From contig NZ_VTWH01000002.1 of assembly GCF_008369445.1 (NCBI RefSeq), positions 558,001-622,000 on the forward strand: 64,000 bases of DNA, written 5' to 3'. A program made the translations under genes and the position numbers. This document shows, in pieces, positions 8,876-17,261 of this stretch; the stretch's first letter is position 1, and each line of letters starts with the position of its first letter. Source of the DNA: Aureimonas fodinaquatilis. GTDB taxonomy: Bacteria; Pseudomonadota; Alphaproteobacteria; Rhizobiales; Rhizobiaceae. Under the pieces are notes generated by a model. The model did not search any database. It worked only from the letters and a program-made list of their open reading frames with translations, and was not told the DNA's origin.

Positions 8876-10551
8876 CTTGCAGCTATTTGCAGGCTGTATG
8901 GTTTGGTCTCCCCCGTGAAACCCAGCCAGATATCGCTCAGCGTTTCCGGATCATGGATTGTGCGGGTCGGCTGCACCAGTGACGTTGTGTTGGATACGTT
9001 GCTGTCGTGGCAGGTGATGAGAAACATCGCTGGTTCGTGAACAAGTTCATGCGGAATCAGCTTTGCTTCGGCCGTAGTGCCGATAGGTTGCAGCACCTTA
9101 TAATCTTCTGTCCAGGTCTTTACCTGACCAACACGCGCGTAAAAATATTCGTGGGTTGCCCGATACAGCGCCGTTTTTCCTCGATTTGCGTCGAATGCAT
9201 AGCCCTTCGTAAATGCAAGAAATTGTGTTTCTGGCTTTGGATCATGCCGATGGAGATATTCAACATATTCCCGGTGGTAGAGATTGTCCGAGTCAAGCTT
9301 TGTATGGCAGTACCGCTCAAATCCATTCATGGACTTCAACAAAAAATCCGAGTGATCGACACCGTCAATCATCCGAATATTTTCGGGAAGCTCGTAGTAT
9401 TTCGAGATTTCTGTTTTGATGAAATCAAAAGAGATCGGATCGCACAGCAGAAATGCATCGAAATCCTGATTGCTCTGGTTGATGAGGCACTTGCAGGTGA
9501 AGTTCATGAAAATCCGAATTCGATAGGAAATCCATGCCTCTGACAGTCTGCCGGTCAGGGGATTCTGCAATTCGGTGCGCGCCGGAAATCTCTTTATGTT
9601 GAATGGTATGGTGAAAACATACTTCGTGGAGCTGCTGGCAACCGGGTTTCGCAGATATGCGCTATAATCAACCGGTTTGCGCATCATGGACTCCGCAATG
9701 ACCCAGTTGAAATTGCTGATCACGCGGCTGTCCGGGAATTTTTCCTTGGCCCTCTGAGCATATGCATGCGCGGCGTCCAGGCGATTTGCCCTGATGGCAG
9801 CTTGAATTGCATCAGCATGATGCGGTTCTGGCTCCGGCGAAATGCCGAGGCATTGTTGGGCATAATCCAGCGCCCGATCGTTTCTTTCCAGCGCCATGCA
9901 GGATTTGGCAGCAATTTTCAGCAAAGCAAGATTGGTGGATGACGCCAACAGTCCGGCCTCTGCCATACGCAGGGCGTGCGAGAAATCCTCCAACCCATAT
10001 GCCGCTTGGGCTTCACGCAGATAACCATCCGGCTTTTCCGGTTCAATCTGCCGTGCCAGTGCGCCGTAATTCAGCGCGGCCTGCAGATCACCCGACTGAT
10101 AAAATGCCGCACTTGTCAGCAACAGAATGGAAAAATCGTTCGGAAATTGAAGCACCGCCTCCTGTGCCATCAGAAGCGCCTTGTCGTTCTGACGCAGGCG
10201 CATATGCAGCCGTATCAGCCGTGCAAAGCTGGATGAGCCGGGGTGCAGGCGGTGCAAAGTCTGCGCAACTTCCAGTGCGGCGTCCACATTGCCTGCCAAT
10301 GTATGCACCTGCGCCAGAACGCTCAAAAGCCCATTGTCGTTGGCAAAATCTTTAAGGGCCTCTTCCAGTTGCAACCTTGCATCGCCAAGCCGGTCCAGAC
10401 CAATCAGCATCTGCCCTACTCTCACATGGGAGCGAACATTGGCGGGGCACTCATCGCGAGCCTTCTCAGCCCACATCAATGCGCCAGCCTTGTCTCCAAT
10501 GCTCTGAGCCTGAGTGAAATTGGCCAGAAGCGTTTTCAGATTTTCCTGCAT
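8872..10551 (-). CDS. TPR-repeat protein fused to a rhamnosyltransferase-like domain
   Basis: Residues about 1-300 are tetratricopeptide-like repeats, recognisable from the regular Ala/Leu-rich helix pairs (for example ALNYGALARQIEPEKPDGY and RALDYAQQCLGISPEPEP). Residues about 310-559 resemble the putative rhamnosyl transferase family (PF11316-like): IPFNIKRFP, the D-x-D type site KLDSDNLYH, and a C-terminal HDSNVSNTTS block. The start is taken at the ATG at 10551, which lies inside the end of the upstream coiled-coil gene (16-bp overlap), giving 559 residues. An alternative longer frame has no good start signal. The fusion may tether a transferase to a multiprotein assembly; that is inference. 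Confidence 0.78.
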   Translation of the reverse strand: MQENLKTLLANFTQAQSIGDKAGALMWAEKARDECPANVRSHVRVGQMLIGLDRLGDARLQLEEALKDFANDNGLLSVLAQVHTLAGNVDAALEVAQTLHRLHPGSSSFARLIRLHMRLRQNDKALLMAQEAVLQFPNDFSILLLTSAAFYQSGDLQAALNYGALARQIEPEKPDGYLREAQAAYGLEDFSHALRMAEAGLLASSTNLALLKIAAKSCMALERNDRALDYAQQCLGISPEPEPHHADAIQAAIRANRLDAAHAYAQRAKEKFPDSRVISNFNWVIAESMMRKPVDYSAYLRNPVASSSTKYVFTIPFNIKRFPARTELQNPLTGRLSEAWISYRIRIFMNFTCKCLINQSNQDFDAFLLCDPISFDFIKTEISKYYELPENIRMIDGVDHSDFLLKSMNGFERYCHTKLDSDNLYHREYVEYLHRHDPKPETQFLAFTKGYAFDANRGKTALYRATHEYFYARVGQVKTWTEDYKVLQPIGTTAEAKLIPHELVHEPAMFLITCHDSNVSNTTSLVQPTRTIHDPETLSDIWLGFTGETKPYSLQIAAS

Positions 10552-10973
10552 GACGCGCCTTTCATTCTTATCGTTTGCAGTCTTGACGCAATATGCTTTT
10601 TGCAACGCCGCAAAGCCCGGATTGAGAACCTGACTGGCGCAGTCAAGCGCCAGGAGCTGCTGTTCATCAAAGCTTGGTTTCGTAAGGTCAGATCCTGCAC
10701 CTTGTGATTCAACGCAGTCACTTCGGCGCAATGTTCGGCCTCAAGTCTGGCCATCTGCCGGACCAACTCATTCATCCGCTTCAGCGCATTGGCTTCGGCC
10801 GCTGTCTGCTTTTCCAGGTCAGCGGTCAGAATTGCGGTCTCGACAAATCGCGTATGCCGTTCGGCGGCCAGCTCTTTCGTCAGAGAAATCACCTGCTCCC
10901 CAAGCTCACCGGCAGCGTCATCGGACAGGTGTAAACTCAACCCGATCGGTAAGGGGCGCATAACCATTCCCAT
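10536..10973 (-). CDS. Small coiled-coil protein with glycosyltransferase-associated SSSWRLT motif
   Basis: The 145-residue protein is mostly coiled coil (residues about 20-95, rich in Glu, Leu, Ala and Lys heptads). It then carries MNSSSWRLTAPVR, close to the S-x-SWR-x-T-x-P-L-R motif found in linkers of large polysaccharide glycosyltransferases and methyltransferases. The C-terminal 30 residues are basic. No catalytic domain is present. It overlaps the TPR-glycosyltransferase gene by 16 bp and was probably once, or still works as, the N-terminal half of one system. Three ATGs cluster at the start (10973, 10967, 10961) and none has a strong Shine-Dalgarno sequence. Function is unknown. Confidence 0.72.
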   Translation of the reverse strand: MGMVMRPLPIGLSLHLSDDAAGELGEQVISLTKELAAERHTRFVETAILTADLEKQTAAEANALKRMNELVRQMARLEAEHCAEVTALNHKVQDLTLRNQALMNSSSWRLTAPVRFSIRALRRCKKHIASRLQTIRMKGASCRKI

Positions 10974-11107
10974 TTAACAGAACGCAACATTGCGCAGTTT
11001 TTAGCTGTAGGTTATAATATAAGCTATATGTTTTGTATTGCGCTTGCTACGATTTTTTAGCCCGATATGCCGGTCATTAACCGGCCCCTGGGAACGGAAT
11101 AACGCGT

Positions 11108-12436
11108 ATGCATGCAAACAAACTGGCCCCTGTCTTCGACCATGGGCTGTTCGATGCTGAATGGTATCAGCAGACCTATCTCGACGTGCAGATGCTCGGC
11201 ATGTGCAGCGCTAAGCATTATCGAAAATATGGTCACCGCTTGCAGCGTGCGCCCAGCGCCGCAGTTCAGAAAGACCCTGCAATGCTGGCGGCAATTGGCC
11301 TGCCCGCTCCAAGGCCTCATGCTGCGCTGCTTGCCGCCAGCAAAATTGCCCAGACGCATGGCTTTGAATGCGGCATCAACTACGCAGCCTTGCATGTCGC
11401 CGCCACGCGCAGATACACGATAGATCCTCTGCGGGCCAACGCTGAACTGCATCGCGGTCACGAGACCGGATGGCTAAACCATGTGAACAGGTATTTACAG
11501 CACTTCGGCGCAGCCGCAGTGCACCTTCGGCAAGGCAGCACCTTTCTGGACAGACTGGCGTGCGAAACGAAATTGCCCCCGGTTACCGACGGACCACTGG
11601 TGTCAATCATCATGCCGGCATGGAATGCGGCACAGACGATTCAGCCGGCTGTGCGCTCAATACTGAATCAGAGCTGGCAAAACCTTGAATTGCTGATCGT
11701 CGATGATGCCAGTACAGACGACACCTGGGATAAGCTGCAACATCTGGCAGGCCAGGACAACAGAGTGCGTATATTCAGGAATGCGCGCAATGTCGGCCCA
11801 TATGTTTCCAAAAACATGGCGCTCAGCTATGTGGCCGGCGAATGGATTACCGGACACGACGCAGATGATTGGGCACATCCACAACGGATAGAGCAGCACA
11901 TGAACCATGTGCTTGCGGCGCGTGACGAGTACCCAGTCAGCAGCACCTACATGGCGCGCATCGAACCTGACGGAAAATTCACATCATTTTCCAATGTGAC
12001 AAGCGGCCTGACAAATGATGGAGTGTCGCGTCAGAGCGCAATTTCAACATTGTTTGACAGGCAATTCCTGGAAAACAGGCTCGGCCATTGGGACAGTGTT
12101 CGCTTTGGCGCTGACAGTGAAATGCTAAGCCGTGCGGCCTGCGCAACCGGCAGAAAACCGGCGATCCTGCAATTGTTCGGTATGCTTTGTCTTTCAACGG
12201 AAGGCAGCCTGACCAACCATCCTGAGTTTGGCATAGTTGCAGGCGGTGGCGGGCTTTCACGCTTGCGCCTGGAATACCGGGACGTCTGGAGCAAAATGCA
12301 CAAGACGCAATCCATGGACGCGTGTTACCTGCCCTTCCCGCTATCGGCGAGCCTGTACAACAGTCCGGCTTCACATTTCGTCGATATTGATGATGTGCGC
12401 CACATACTGGCGCAACATCAGGCAGCGAGGGCGTGA
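11108..12436 (+). CDS. Glycosyltransferase family 2 with N-terminal acceptor-type module
   Basis: The N-terminal 50 residues contain FDAEWYQQTYLDVQMLG...HYRKYGHRL. This matches the FDxxWYxxxYPDV...HYLxHG module often fused to polysaccharide glycosyltransferases. The GT2 core starts near residue 160 (VSIIMPAWNAAQTI). It continues with LLIVDDASTDDTWD and GHDADDWAHPQRIE, the D-x-D metal/nucleotide-sugar site. The C-terminal part (about 340-442) has GADSEM, resembling the acidic catalytic region. No membrane segment is seen. It points toward the export operon on the other strand, with only 2 bp between the two stop codons. The sugar added is not predictable. Confidence 0.86.
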   Translation: MHANKLAPVFDHGLFDAEWYQQTYLDVQMLGMCSAKHYRKYGHRLQRAPSAAVQKDPAMLAAIGLPAPRPHAALLAASKIAQTHGFECGINYAALHVAATRRYTIDPLRANAELHRGHETGWLNHVNRYLQHFGAAAVHLRQGSTFLDRLACETKLPPVTDGPLVSIIMPAWNAAQTIQPAVRSILNQSWQNLELLIVDDASTDDTWDKLQHLAGQDNRVRIFRNARNVGPYVSKNMALSYVAGEWITGHDADDWAHPQRIEQHMNHVLAARDEYPVSSTYMARIEPDGKFTSFSNVTSGLTNDGVSRQSAISTLFDRQFLENRLGHWDSVRFGADSEMLSRAACATGRKPAILQLFGMLCLSTEGSLTNHPEFGIVAGGGGLSRLRLEYRDVWSKMHKTQSMDACYLPFPLSASLYNSPASHFVDIDDVRHILAQHQAARA

Positions 12437-12438
12437 AG

Positions 12439-13287
12439 TTAGATTGTGCCAGCGACTGGCAGACCCTGTGGGCGGCTGCCAAACACGCCGTGCTCTGCAC
12501 GATCAGCTATAACCTGATGCACAATGCGCGGGGTCACCAGCGTCGCCTCTTCGGCATAGGCATAAACGAGACAGCGGTCGGCCAGCACGTTCATCAGACG
12601 CGGTACACCATTGGAATCTTCGTGAATCATCCGCTTGGCTTCGCTGGTGAACAACTCACGCTCACAGCCGGCCACGCGCAGGCGGTGGTCCATGTAGAAC
12701 GTCGCTTCAGATGGCTGGAGCGCCGGCAAATGGAAATCGGCTGAAACGCGCTGGGCGAATTGCTCCATGCCCGGCCCCTGCAGGGTGGCGCGCAATTCCG
12801 GTTGGCCCACCAGAATAAGCTGCATCATCATGATTTCGGTGTTGACGTTGGAAAGCATACGCAGCTCTTCCAGACGTTCCGCATCAAGATTTTGCGCCTC
12901 ATCCACAATCAGGACAACACGGCCACGCTGATGGTACTCATTTTCGATGAATTCAGCATAGCGCTTGTACAGGCCGGCATAAGAACCCTCTTCAAACGGC
13001 TGGCCAAATGCCATGAGTATCCATTGCAGAATGGGGCCCGCACTGCGCGGCGTATGGCTGATGAGGCCGGTACGCACCTCATTTTCCAGGTTGCCAAGCA
13101 ATTGCCGTATCAAGGTTGTTTTGCCGGAGCCAATCGCTCCGGTGATGACAGTAAAGCCTGCCTGATTGACGATGCCGTATTCCAGCATCGAAAATGCCAT
13201 CTGGTGATTACGGCTGAAATATAAAAAACGTGGATCTGGCAGGATGGAAAATGGCTTTTCCCGCAGACCGAAATAAGCTTCGTACAT
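12439..13287 (-). CDS. ExeA/GspA-like AAA ATPase of the exopolysaccharide operon
   Basis: The protein opens with MYEAYFGLREKPFSILPDPRFLY, the hallmark N-terminus of ExeA-like ATPases. It then has Walker A GAIGSGKTTL (about residues 50-59), Walker B VVLIVDEAQNLD and a C-terminal helical lid (GVPRLMNVLADRCLVYAYAEE). Length is 282 residues. The ATG at 13287 has AGGAG seven bases upstream; a further in-frame start at 13314 lacks this. In type II secretion such ATPases work with GspB. In exosortase-linked polysaccharide loci a similar ATPase follows the chain-length and kinase genes, as here, but no exosortase is present. It is the last gene of the wza-wzz-kinase operon. Confidence 0.85.
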   Translation of the reverse strand: MYEAYFGLREKPFSILPDPRFLYFSRNHQMAFSMLEYGIVNQAGFTVITGAIGSGKTTLIRQLLGNLENEVRTGLISHTPRSAGPILQWILMAFGQPFEEGSYAGLYKRYAEFIENEYHQRGRVVLIVDEAQNLDAERLEELRMLSNVNTEIMMMQLILVGQPELRATLQGPGMEQFAQRVSADFHLPALQPSEATFYMDHRLRVAGCERELFTSEAKRMIHEDSNGVPRLMNVLADRCLVYAYAEEATLVTPRIVHQVIADRAEHGVFGSRPQGLPVAGTI

Positions 13288-13332
13288 CAAACGGCTCCTA
13301 TTGCCGAGTATCAAAAACTGGGCACGCCCCTG

Positions 13333-14130
13333 TCACATGCCGTGCGGGCGAGCGCGGTTCATAACAACCTGCGTCTGGCTGTTGGCTGGCAAAAATGTTT
13401 TGCAGGCTTCCAGCTCAGTTACGGTTGAGCGGCCGACGGCCAGCACCAGCAGGATCAGATCCGCCAATGGCAGCATATGCACGGCATCATCACCGGCAAG
13501 CATCGGAGGCAGGTCCAGAAGAAGAATGTCCGGGCGCAACTCACGCTTGACGCGTTCGACAAATTCACTCGGATCAACATCATGTGGCGCAGACAACAGG
13601 TTGATGACGTGTGCACCGGCCTGAATGCGCCGAACATGCCCCATCAAGCCCACAGCGCCCTCATCCGGAGCCTGCCGTGGCAGGCCGAACAGGCCGGAAA
13701 AACCGCCATGCCGGGGTTTGAACTCCACCATCAGCACAGTCAGTGTTTTTAGCCGGGCAAGCGAAAAGGCCAGATTGGCAGCCACCATGCTGACACCGCA
13801 TTCGGTTGTCGGCGCGGTCACGGCTATCGTCTGTGTTCCATCAGCCGCCATGATATTGGTGACATGGCTGCGCAGGATATCGAAACCGCGGGTCTGCGGA
13901 TCGGTCTTGTCGAACGCGGCAATATGGTTGGCACTCAGCAATGCAGGCGCCGGCTTATAGGGTGGATTGGCCGGATCGGCTTCCGCCAGAGCCAGAACAC
14001 CATCCCGCTGGAACAGACCTGCCACGCGGAGCGAACGGCCGGTACGCTGCTCTCTGGCCTGATTGGCAGGAGGCGCGGTCATAGGAGAAAGAGAACGTGC
14101 CCGGTGTAGAGCCTCGGTTACGCGGTCCAT
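13333..14130 (-). CDS. CpsD/ExoP-type BY-kinase-like protein with degenerate P-loop
   Basis: Overall layout and position match the cytoplasmic ATPase partner of a Wzz/GumC chain-length protein: TQTIAVTAP (about 99-107), the ANLAFSLAR helix (118-126), and a Walker B-like ILLLDLPP. The nucleotide-binding residues are altered. The P-loop reads P-T-T-E-C-G-V-S at 107-114, with Val113 where the catalytic lysine should be. The Walker A' aspartate is replaced by Glu136 (VLMVEF). There is no tyrosine cluster at the C-terminus. It is therefore probably a pseudokinase that keeps a structural or regulatory role. It overlaps the chain-length gene by 13 bp and is followed by the ExeA-like ATPase gene. Confidence 0.82.
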   Translation of the reverse strand: MDRVTEALHRARSLSPMTAPPANQAREQRTGRSLRVAGLFQRDGVLALAEADPANPPYKPAPALLSANHIAAFDKTDPQTRGFDILRSHVTNIMAADGTQTIAVTAPTTECGVSMVAANLAFSLARLKTLTVLMVEFKPRHGGFSGLFGLPRQAPDEGAVGLMGHVRRIQAGAHVINLLSAPHDVDPSEFVERVKRELRPDILLLDLPPMLAGDDAVHMLPLADLILLVLAVGRSTVTELEACKTFLPANSQTQVVMNRARPHGM

Positions 14131-15686
14131 GAAAAATCCCCACCCATTGCATGGTGTTGAACTGAAAAATGTGTCGTGAAATGCTCATTGGAAGGGCCGG
14201 GCAAACCGGCAAGACCGGAAGCGATAGCCAGCGCCAACATGGGGCTGGCAAGACCGATACGGCTCAACCATTTATTTTTGCGGCCAAGTTCAGGAATAAC
14301 GACCACTGACTGGCCTTCGAGTGAACGTGTCAGATCAAATGTTCCGCGTATGGTGCGGTCCAGGAAATCAGAGGCATACAGGCACGCTGCACCGACTACG
14401 CCAGCAAGACCCAGCAAGACCAGAAACAGCTTGCTGCGGCTCGGCTCCGATGCGTAGCGGGGCACTTCCGGTGCCTCGACCACTTGGATCTGATCAGCAT
14501 TCTGATCTTCCTCAAGACGCAGCCCCACCCGTGCGGTATCAAGCTTGGCGCGCATTTCTTCCAGGCTGCGCTGGGCAGATGCACGGTCCCGATCAAGGGC
14601 GGCCATCTGCGCACCAACTTCGGGTGAGCGGGCAATGTTGTCGCGCAGCCAGGTTACACGCTCCTGCAAGTCCTGCTGCTGCTTCACCAATGCTTCGCGG
14701 CGAGGCTTGGAAAGCTCGATACGCTCGGCGATCAATGCCAGCTCCGGCGTCAAGGTTGGCGCTTCGGAAGATGCAGGTTGTGCGGCCTGTTCAGCAATCT
14801 GCGCCTGCAAAAACTCAATGCGCGATTGCAGGCTGCGAATTTCAGGATGCGCATCGGCCATTGTCGACGATTTGTTGGCAAGGTCGGTTCTCAGCTCATC
14901 AAGCTGCCGCTGGCGTGCAGCCGCTGCCGTATCTGCAAGGGGTGCGCTGTAGCGATATTCTGCTTCCAGCAGGCGTATTTCATCATCCAGTGCAGGGATA
15001 GCCCGGCCCACTTCGGTCAGTTCCTGCTCCCGGGTGTTCAGCTCGTCTGTTAAAGCGTCCATGCGGCTCGGCAGCGCATTGCTGTTCTGCTCCAGAAACT
15101 CGCGCCAGGTCTTGTCCCTCTCATCCAGACGAACCGTCAGTGCATCGACCTCCCGTTCCAGAAACTGCGAAGTCTCTGCGGCACGACCGGTCCGGCTGTC
15201 GCGGTTTTCCTGGATGATCATGTTCACCAGTTCAGTTGCAACTGCCGCCGCCAGTTCCCGATCACCATAGGTGAAACGAACATTGAAAACCGAGCGGTTG
15301 GCATATTGCAGCGACTCTTCTGTCGCCAGAGGAATGATGGCGATGTGCCCGCGGACAAGGCCCGCCAGACGCGTGTCGGAAAGACCATTCCGCACATCTG
15401 GAAACAGGTCCATACGATTGACGAGATCCAGCAGCTTGTCGCGTGCCAGAACGCGCTGTTCAATGAACTGCAAGCGCTCATTGGCAACTGTTGATGAAAC
15501 AAGCGAATTGGCGTTCTGGTCCGAGCGCACAACGATAATTGCTTCCGCCACATAGCTGCGGGGCAATTGCATGATGACAACCAGACCAACAAGCACAACG
15601 GCTATGGCAGGCAGGATGGCATAGAGTGGACGGCGAAGCGCCAACTCCAGATAGTATTTGATGTTTCTGGTGATCTCGTTATCCAT
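14118..15686 (-). CDS. GumC/Wzz-family chain-length determinant (polysaccharide co-polymerase)
   Basis: A first membrane helix at about residues 22-42 (YAILPAIAVVLVGLVVIM) is followed by a Wzz-type periplasmic domain. A long coiled coil spans about 190-395 (heptads such as LDERDKTWREFLEQ, QRQLDELRTDL, LQSRIEFLQAQ). A second membrane helix lies at about 432-450, after the Pro-rich APEVPRYASEPSR that normally precedes it. A third hydrophobic stretch near 483-498 belongs to the C-terminal tail. The fused kinase domain of true Wzc is absent and encoded by the next gene. It sets polymer length and links the flippase/polymerase to the outer-membrane channel. At 522 residues it is of normal size for the GumC group. 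Confidence 0.9.
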   Translation of the reverse strand: MDNEITRNIKYYLELALRRPLYAILPAIAVVLVGLVVIMQLPRSYVAEAIIVVRSDQNANSLVSSTVANERLQFIEQRVLARDKLLDLVNRMDLFPDVRNGLSDTRLAGLVRGHIAIIPLATEESLQYANRSVFNVRFTYGDRELAAAVATELVNMIIQENRDSRTGRAAETSQFLEREVDALTVRLDERDKTWREFLEQNSNALPSRMDALTDELNTREQELTEVGRAIPALDDEIRLLEAEYRYSAPLADTAAAARQRQLDELRTDLANKSSTMADAHPEIRSLQSRIEFLQAQIAEQAAQPASSEAPTLTPELALIAERIELSKPRREALVKQQQDLQERVTWLRDNIARSPEVGAQMAALDRDRASAQRSLEEMRAKLDTARVGLRLEEDQNADQIQVVEAPEVPRYASEPSRSKLFLVLLGLAGVVGAACLYASDFLDRTIRGTFDLTRSLEGQSVVVIPELGRKNKWLSRIGLASPMLALAIASGLAGLPGPSNEHFTTHFSVQHHAMGGDFSWTA

Positions 15687-15775
15687 GCCACCGCTCCGTC
15701 AACGCTGCCGCGCTGCAATATAAATTATAGATAGAGACTGCGCTTGAGCAACCCTTGGTTGCTTTGCAAGATCGC

Positions 15776-16984
15776 TCAATTCTGCACAGCCGCCGAGCGG
15801 GCGTTGCCATTGGTGAAGGTGACCCGAACCAGATCGCCGGGCCGCAGCACGGTGGTCTCATCGGCAGGCTCTTCTGTCACGGCGCCATTATCGGTGCGCA
15901 CCACTGTGTAGCTGACAACAACGCCGCGCTGTTGAGCCATTTCGGAGTCGATATAGATCGACTGCACACGCTCACCTTCTGCAACGGCTTCCTTGGCGGC
16001 ACGCAGTTCCCGTTCCGCATCATGCAGTTCGGTCAGCAATGCAGCTTCACGCTGGCTCAAAAATGTGTCCATGCGTGAGCCTTCGGCAATGGCGGTGCTT
16101 TCAAGGGCACTCAGATCATTTTGAAACTGATCGCCCTGCTCTTCCAGCTCTGCCACTTCCGCTTCCAGCTCCAGCTTGGCAGACACATGTGCCAGACCCT
16201 TGGCCACCAGCACCGAGCTGTTCTGCAACCGCTGACGCGCCAGTTCCACGCGGGAGGCAACGCTGCCTATCTGGCGGCGCATTGCGGCAATGCTGCTGTC
16301 GCTCAGCTCTTTCAAACGTGTCTGGCTTGCCAGCTGGGCCTTGACCTCGGCCTGACGGCTTTCCAGTACACGCCGTTCCTGCGCAAGAAAGCGGTTGCGG
16401 TCGCCATCCGATATTCCGGCGCTCTCTTCCGGCGTCAGTTCAATATCGGTTCCGTCGGCCAGTTCGGTGTTGATGCGGGCCCTGCGAACCGTCAACTCTG
16501 CAATCAACCGGCGAGACTGGGCAAGCTCGCCCTCTACAACCACTGCGCGATCTCGATCCTGGGCCAGCATCGGCGTGCGATACAGGCCACCCGACAGGCT
16601 GACTGCGTGCAACACAGTCATCGACGGGCGGAATGGATAGGAGCCGGGTTCGTTGACCTCGCCGACGACAAACACCATTGGCATGTGCTGCGGGCCGGGT
16701 TGCAACATAACTGTCAGATCAAGCTGGCCTTTAAAGTAACCGGCGAGCTTGTCCGAGAGTGCTTTTTCAAGCTCATCGACCGTCAGGTCCTGGGCCTGAA
16801 TCTGCCCCGCCAGCGGCAGTGAAATTCTGCCATCCGGGCTGATCACCGTTTCACGGTTCAAGCGGGAATCCTGCGCAACCCAGATTTCCACCGCATCGCC
16901 CGGTTGCAACCGGTAAGCGTCCGCCATGGCCAAACTTGGCAACAGGAAAAAGAGGAAACAAAAAGCTTTTATCATCAATCGCAT
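15776..16984 (-). CDS. ExoF/Wza-like polysaccharide export protein
   Basis: A signal peptide (MRLMIKAFCFLFFLLPSLAMA) precedes a polysaccharide biosynthesis/export domain (YRLQPGDAVEIWVAQD...SPDGRISLPLAGQI, residues about 24-95) and an SLBB-like domain (VFVVGEVNEPGSYPF...SLSGGL, about 103-135). Residues about 150-340 form a long alpha-helical coiled coil, as in rhizobial ExoF rather than enterobacterial Wza. A beta-rich tail ends the protein (TVLRPGDLVRVTF). No lipobox cysteine follows the signal sequence. It forms or recruits the outer-membrane/periplasmic channel. It is the first gene of the 4-gene minus-strand export operon; the 89-bp gap to the next gene has no terminator. Confidence 0.88.
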   Translation of the reverse strand: MRLMIKAFCFLFFLLPSLAMADAYRLQPGDAVEIWVAQDSRLNRETVISPDGRISLPLAGQIQAQDLTVDELEKALSDKLAGYFKGQLDLTVMLQPGPQHMPMVFVVGEVNEPGSYPFRPSMTVLHAVSLSGGLYRTPMLAQDRDRAVVVEGELAQSRRLIAELTVRRARINTELADGTDIELTPEESAGISDGDRNRFLAQERRVLESRQAEVKAQLASQTRLKELSDSSIAAMRRQIGSVASRVELARQRLQNSSVLVAKGLAHVSAKLELEAEVAELEEQGDQFQNDLSALESTAIAEGSRMDTFLSQREAALLTELHDAERELRAAKEAVAEGERVQSIYIDSEMAQQRGVVVSYTVVRTDNGAVTEEPADETTVLRPGDLVRVTFTNGNARSAAVQN

Positions 16985-17261
16985 TGGTCAGCTCCGGGCG
17001 AATAAAAATCCCGTGGAAAATTAAGAATGTAACTGTGGCTCGCGCCGCATTTTTACGCGTCTGCGAACAACCCTGAAACTAAAGGAAAGCGAAGCACTTG
17101 GCGCGTACGCAATTAGAGGTAATATGCTCATACTCCGGCAGGAAAAAACGCCCCGCCACCTCCCACCGGAGGACTACCGCGCTTCGTTTGAACCAGTCAC
17201 CTTGCACCCTTGCCGGATAGCCGGACCCGTTCAGTAATCCTCCACAAAGGCAAATCCGCCG
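16985..17261. promoter_or_regulatory. Divergent promoter region of the export operon and GT2 gene
   Basis: This 277-bp stretch separates the ExoF-like gene (minus) from a glycosyltransferase gene (plus) and must hold promoters for both. A small inverted repeat CCTCC-CACC-GGAGG lies at 17159-17172. I see no convincing consensus -35/-10 pair on either strand. Confidence 0.4.
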
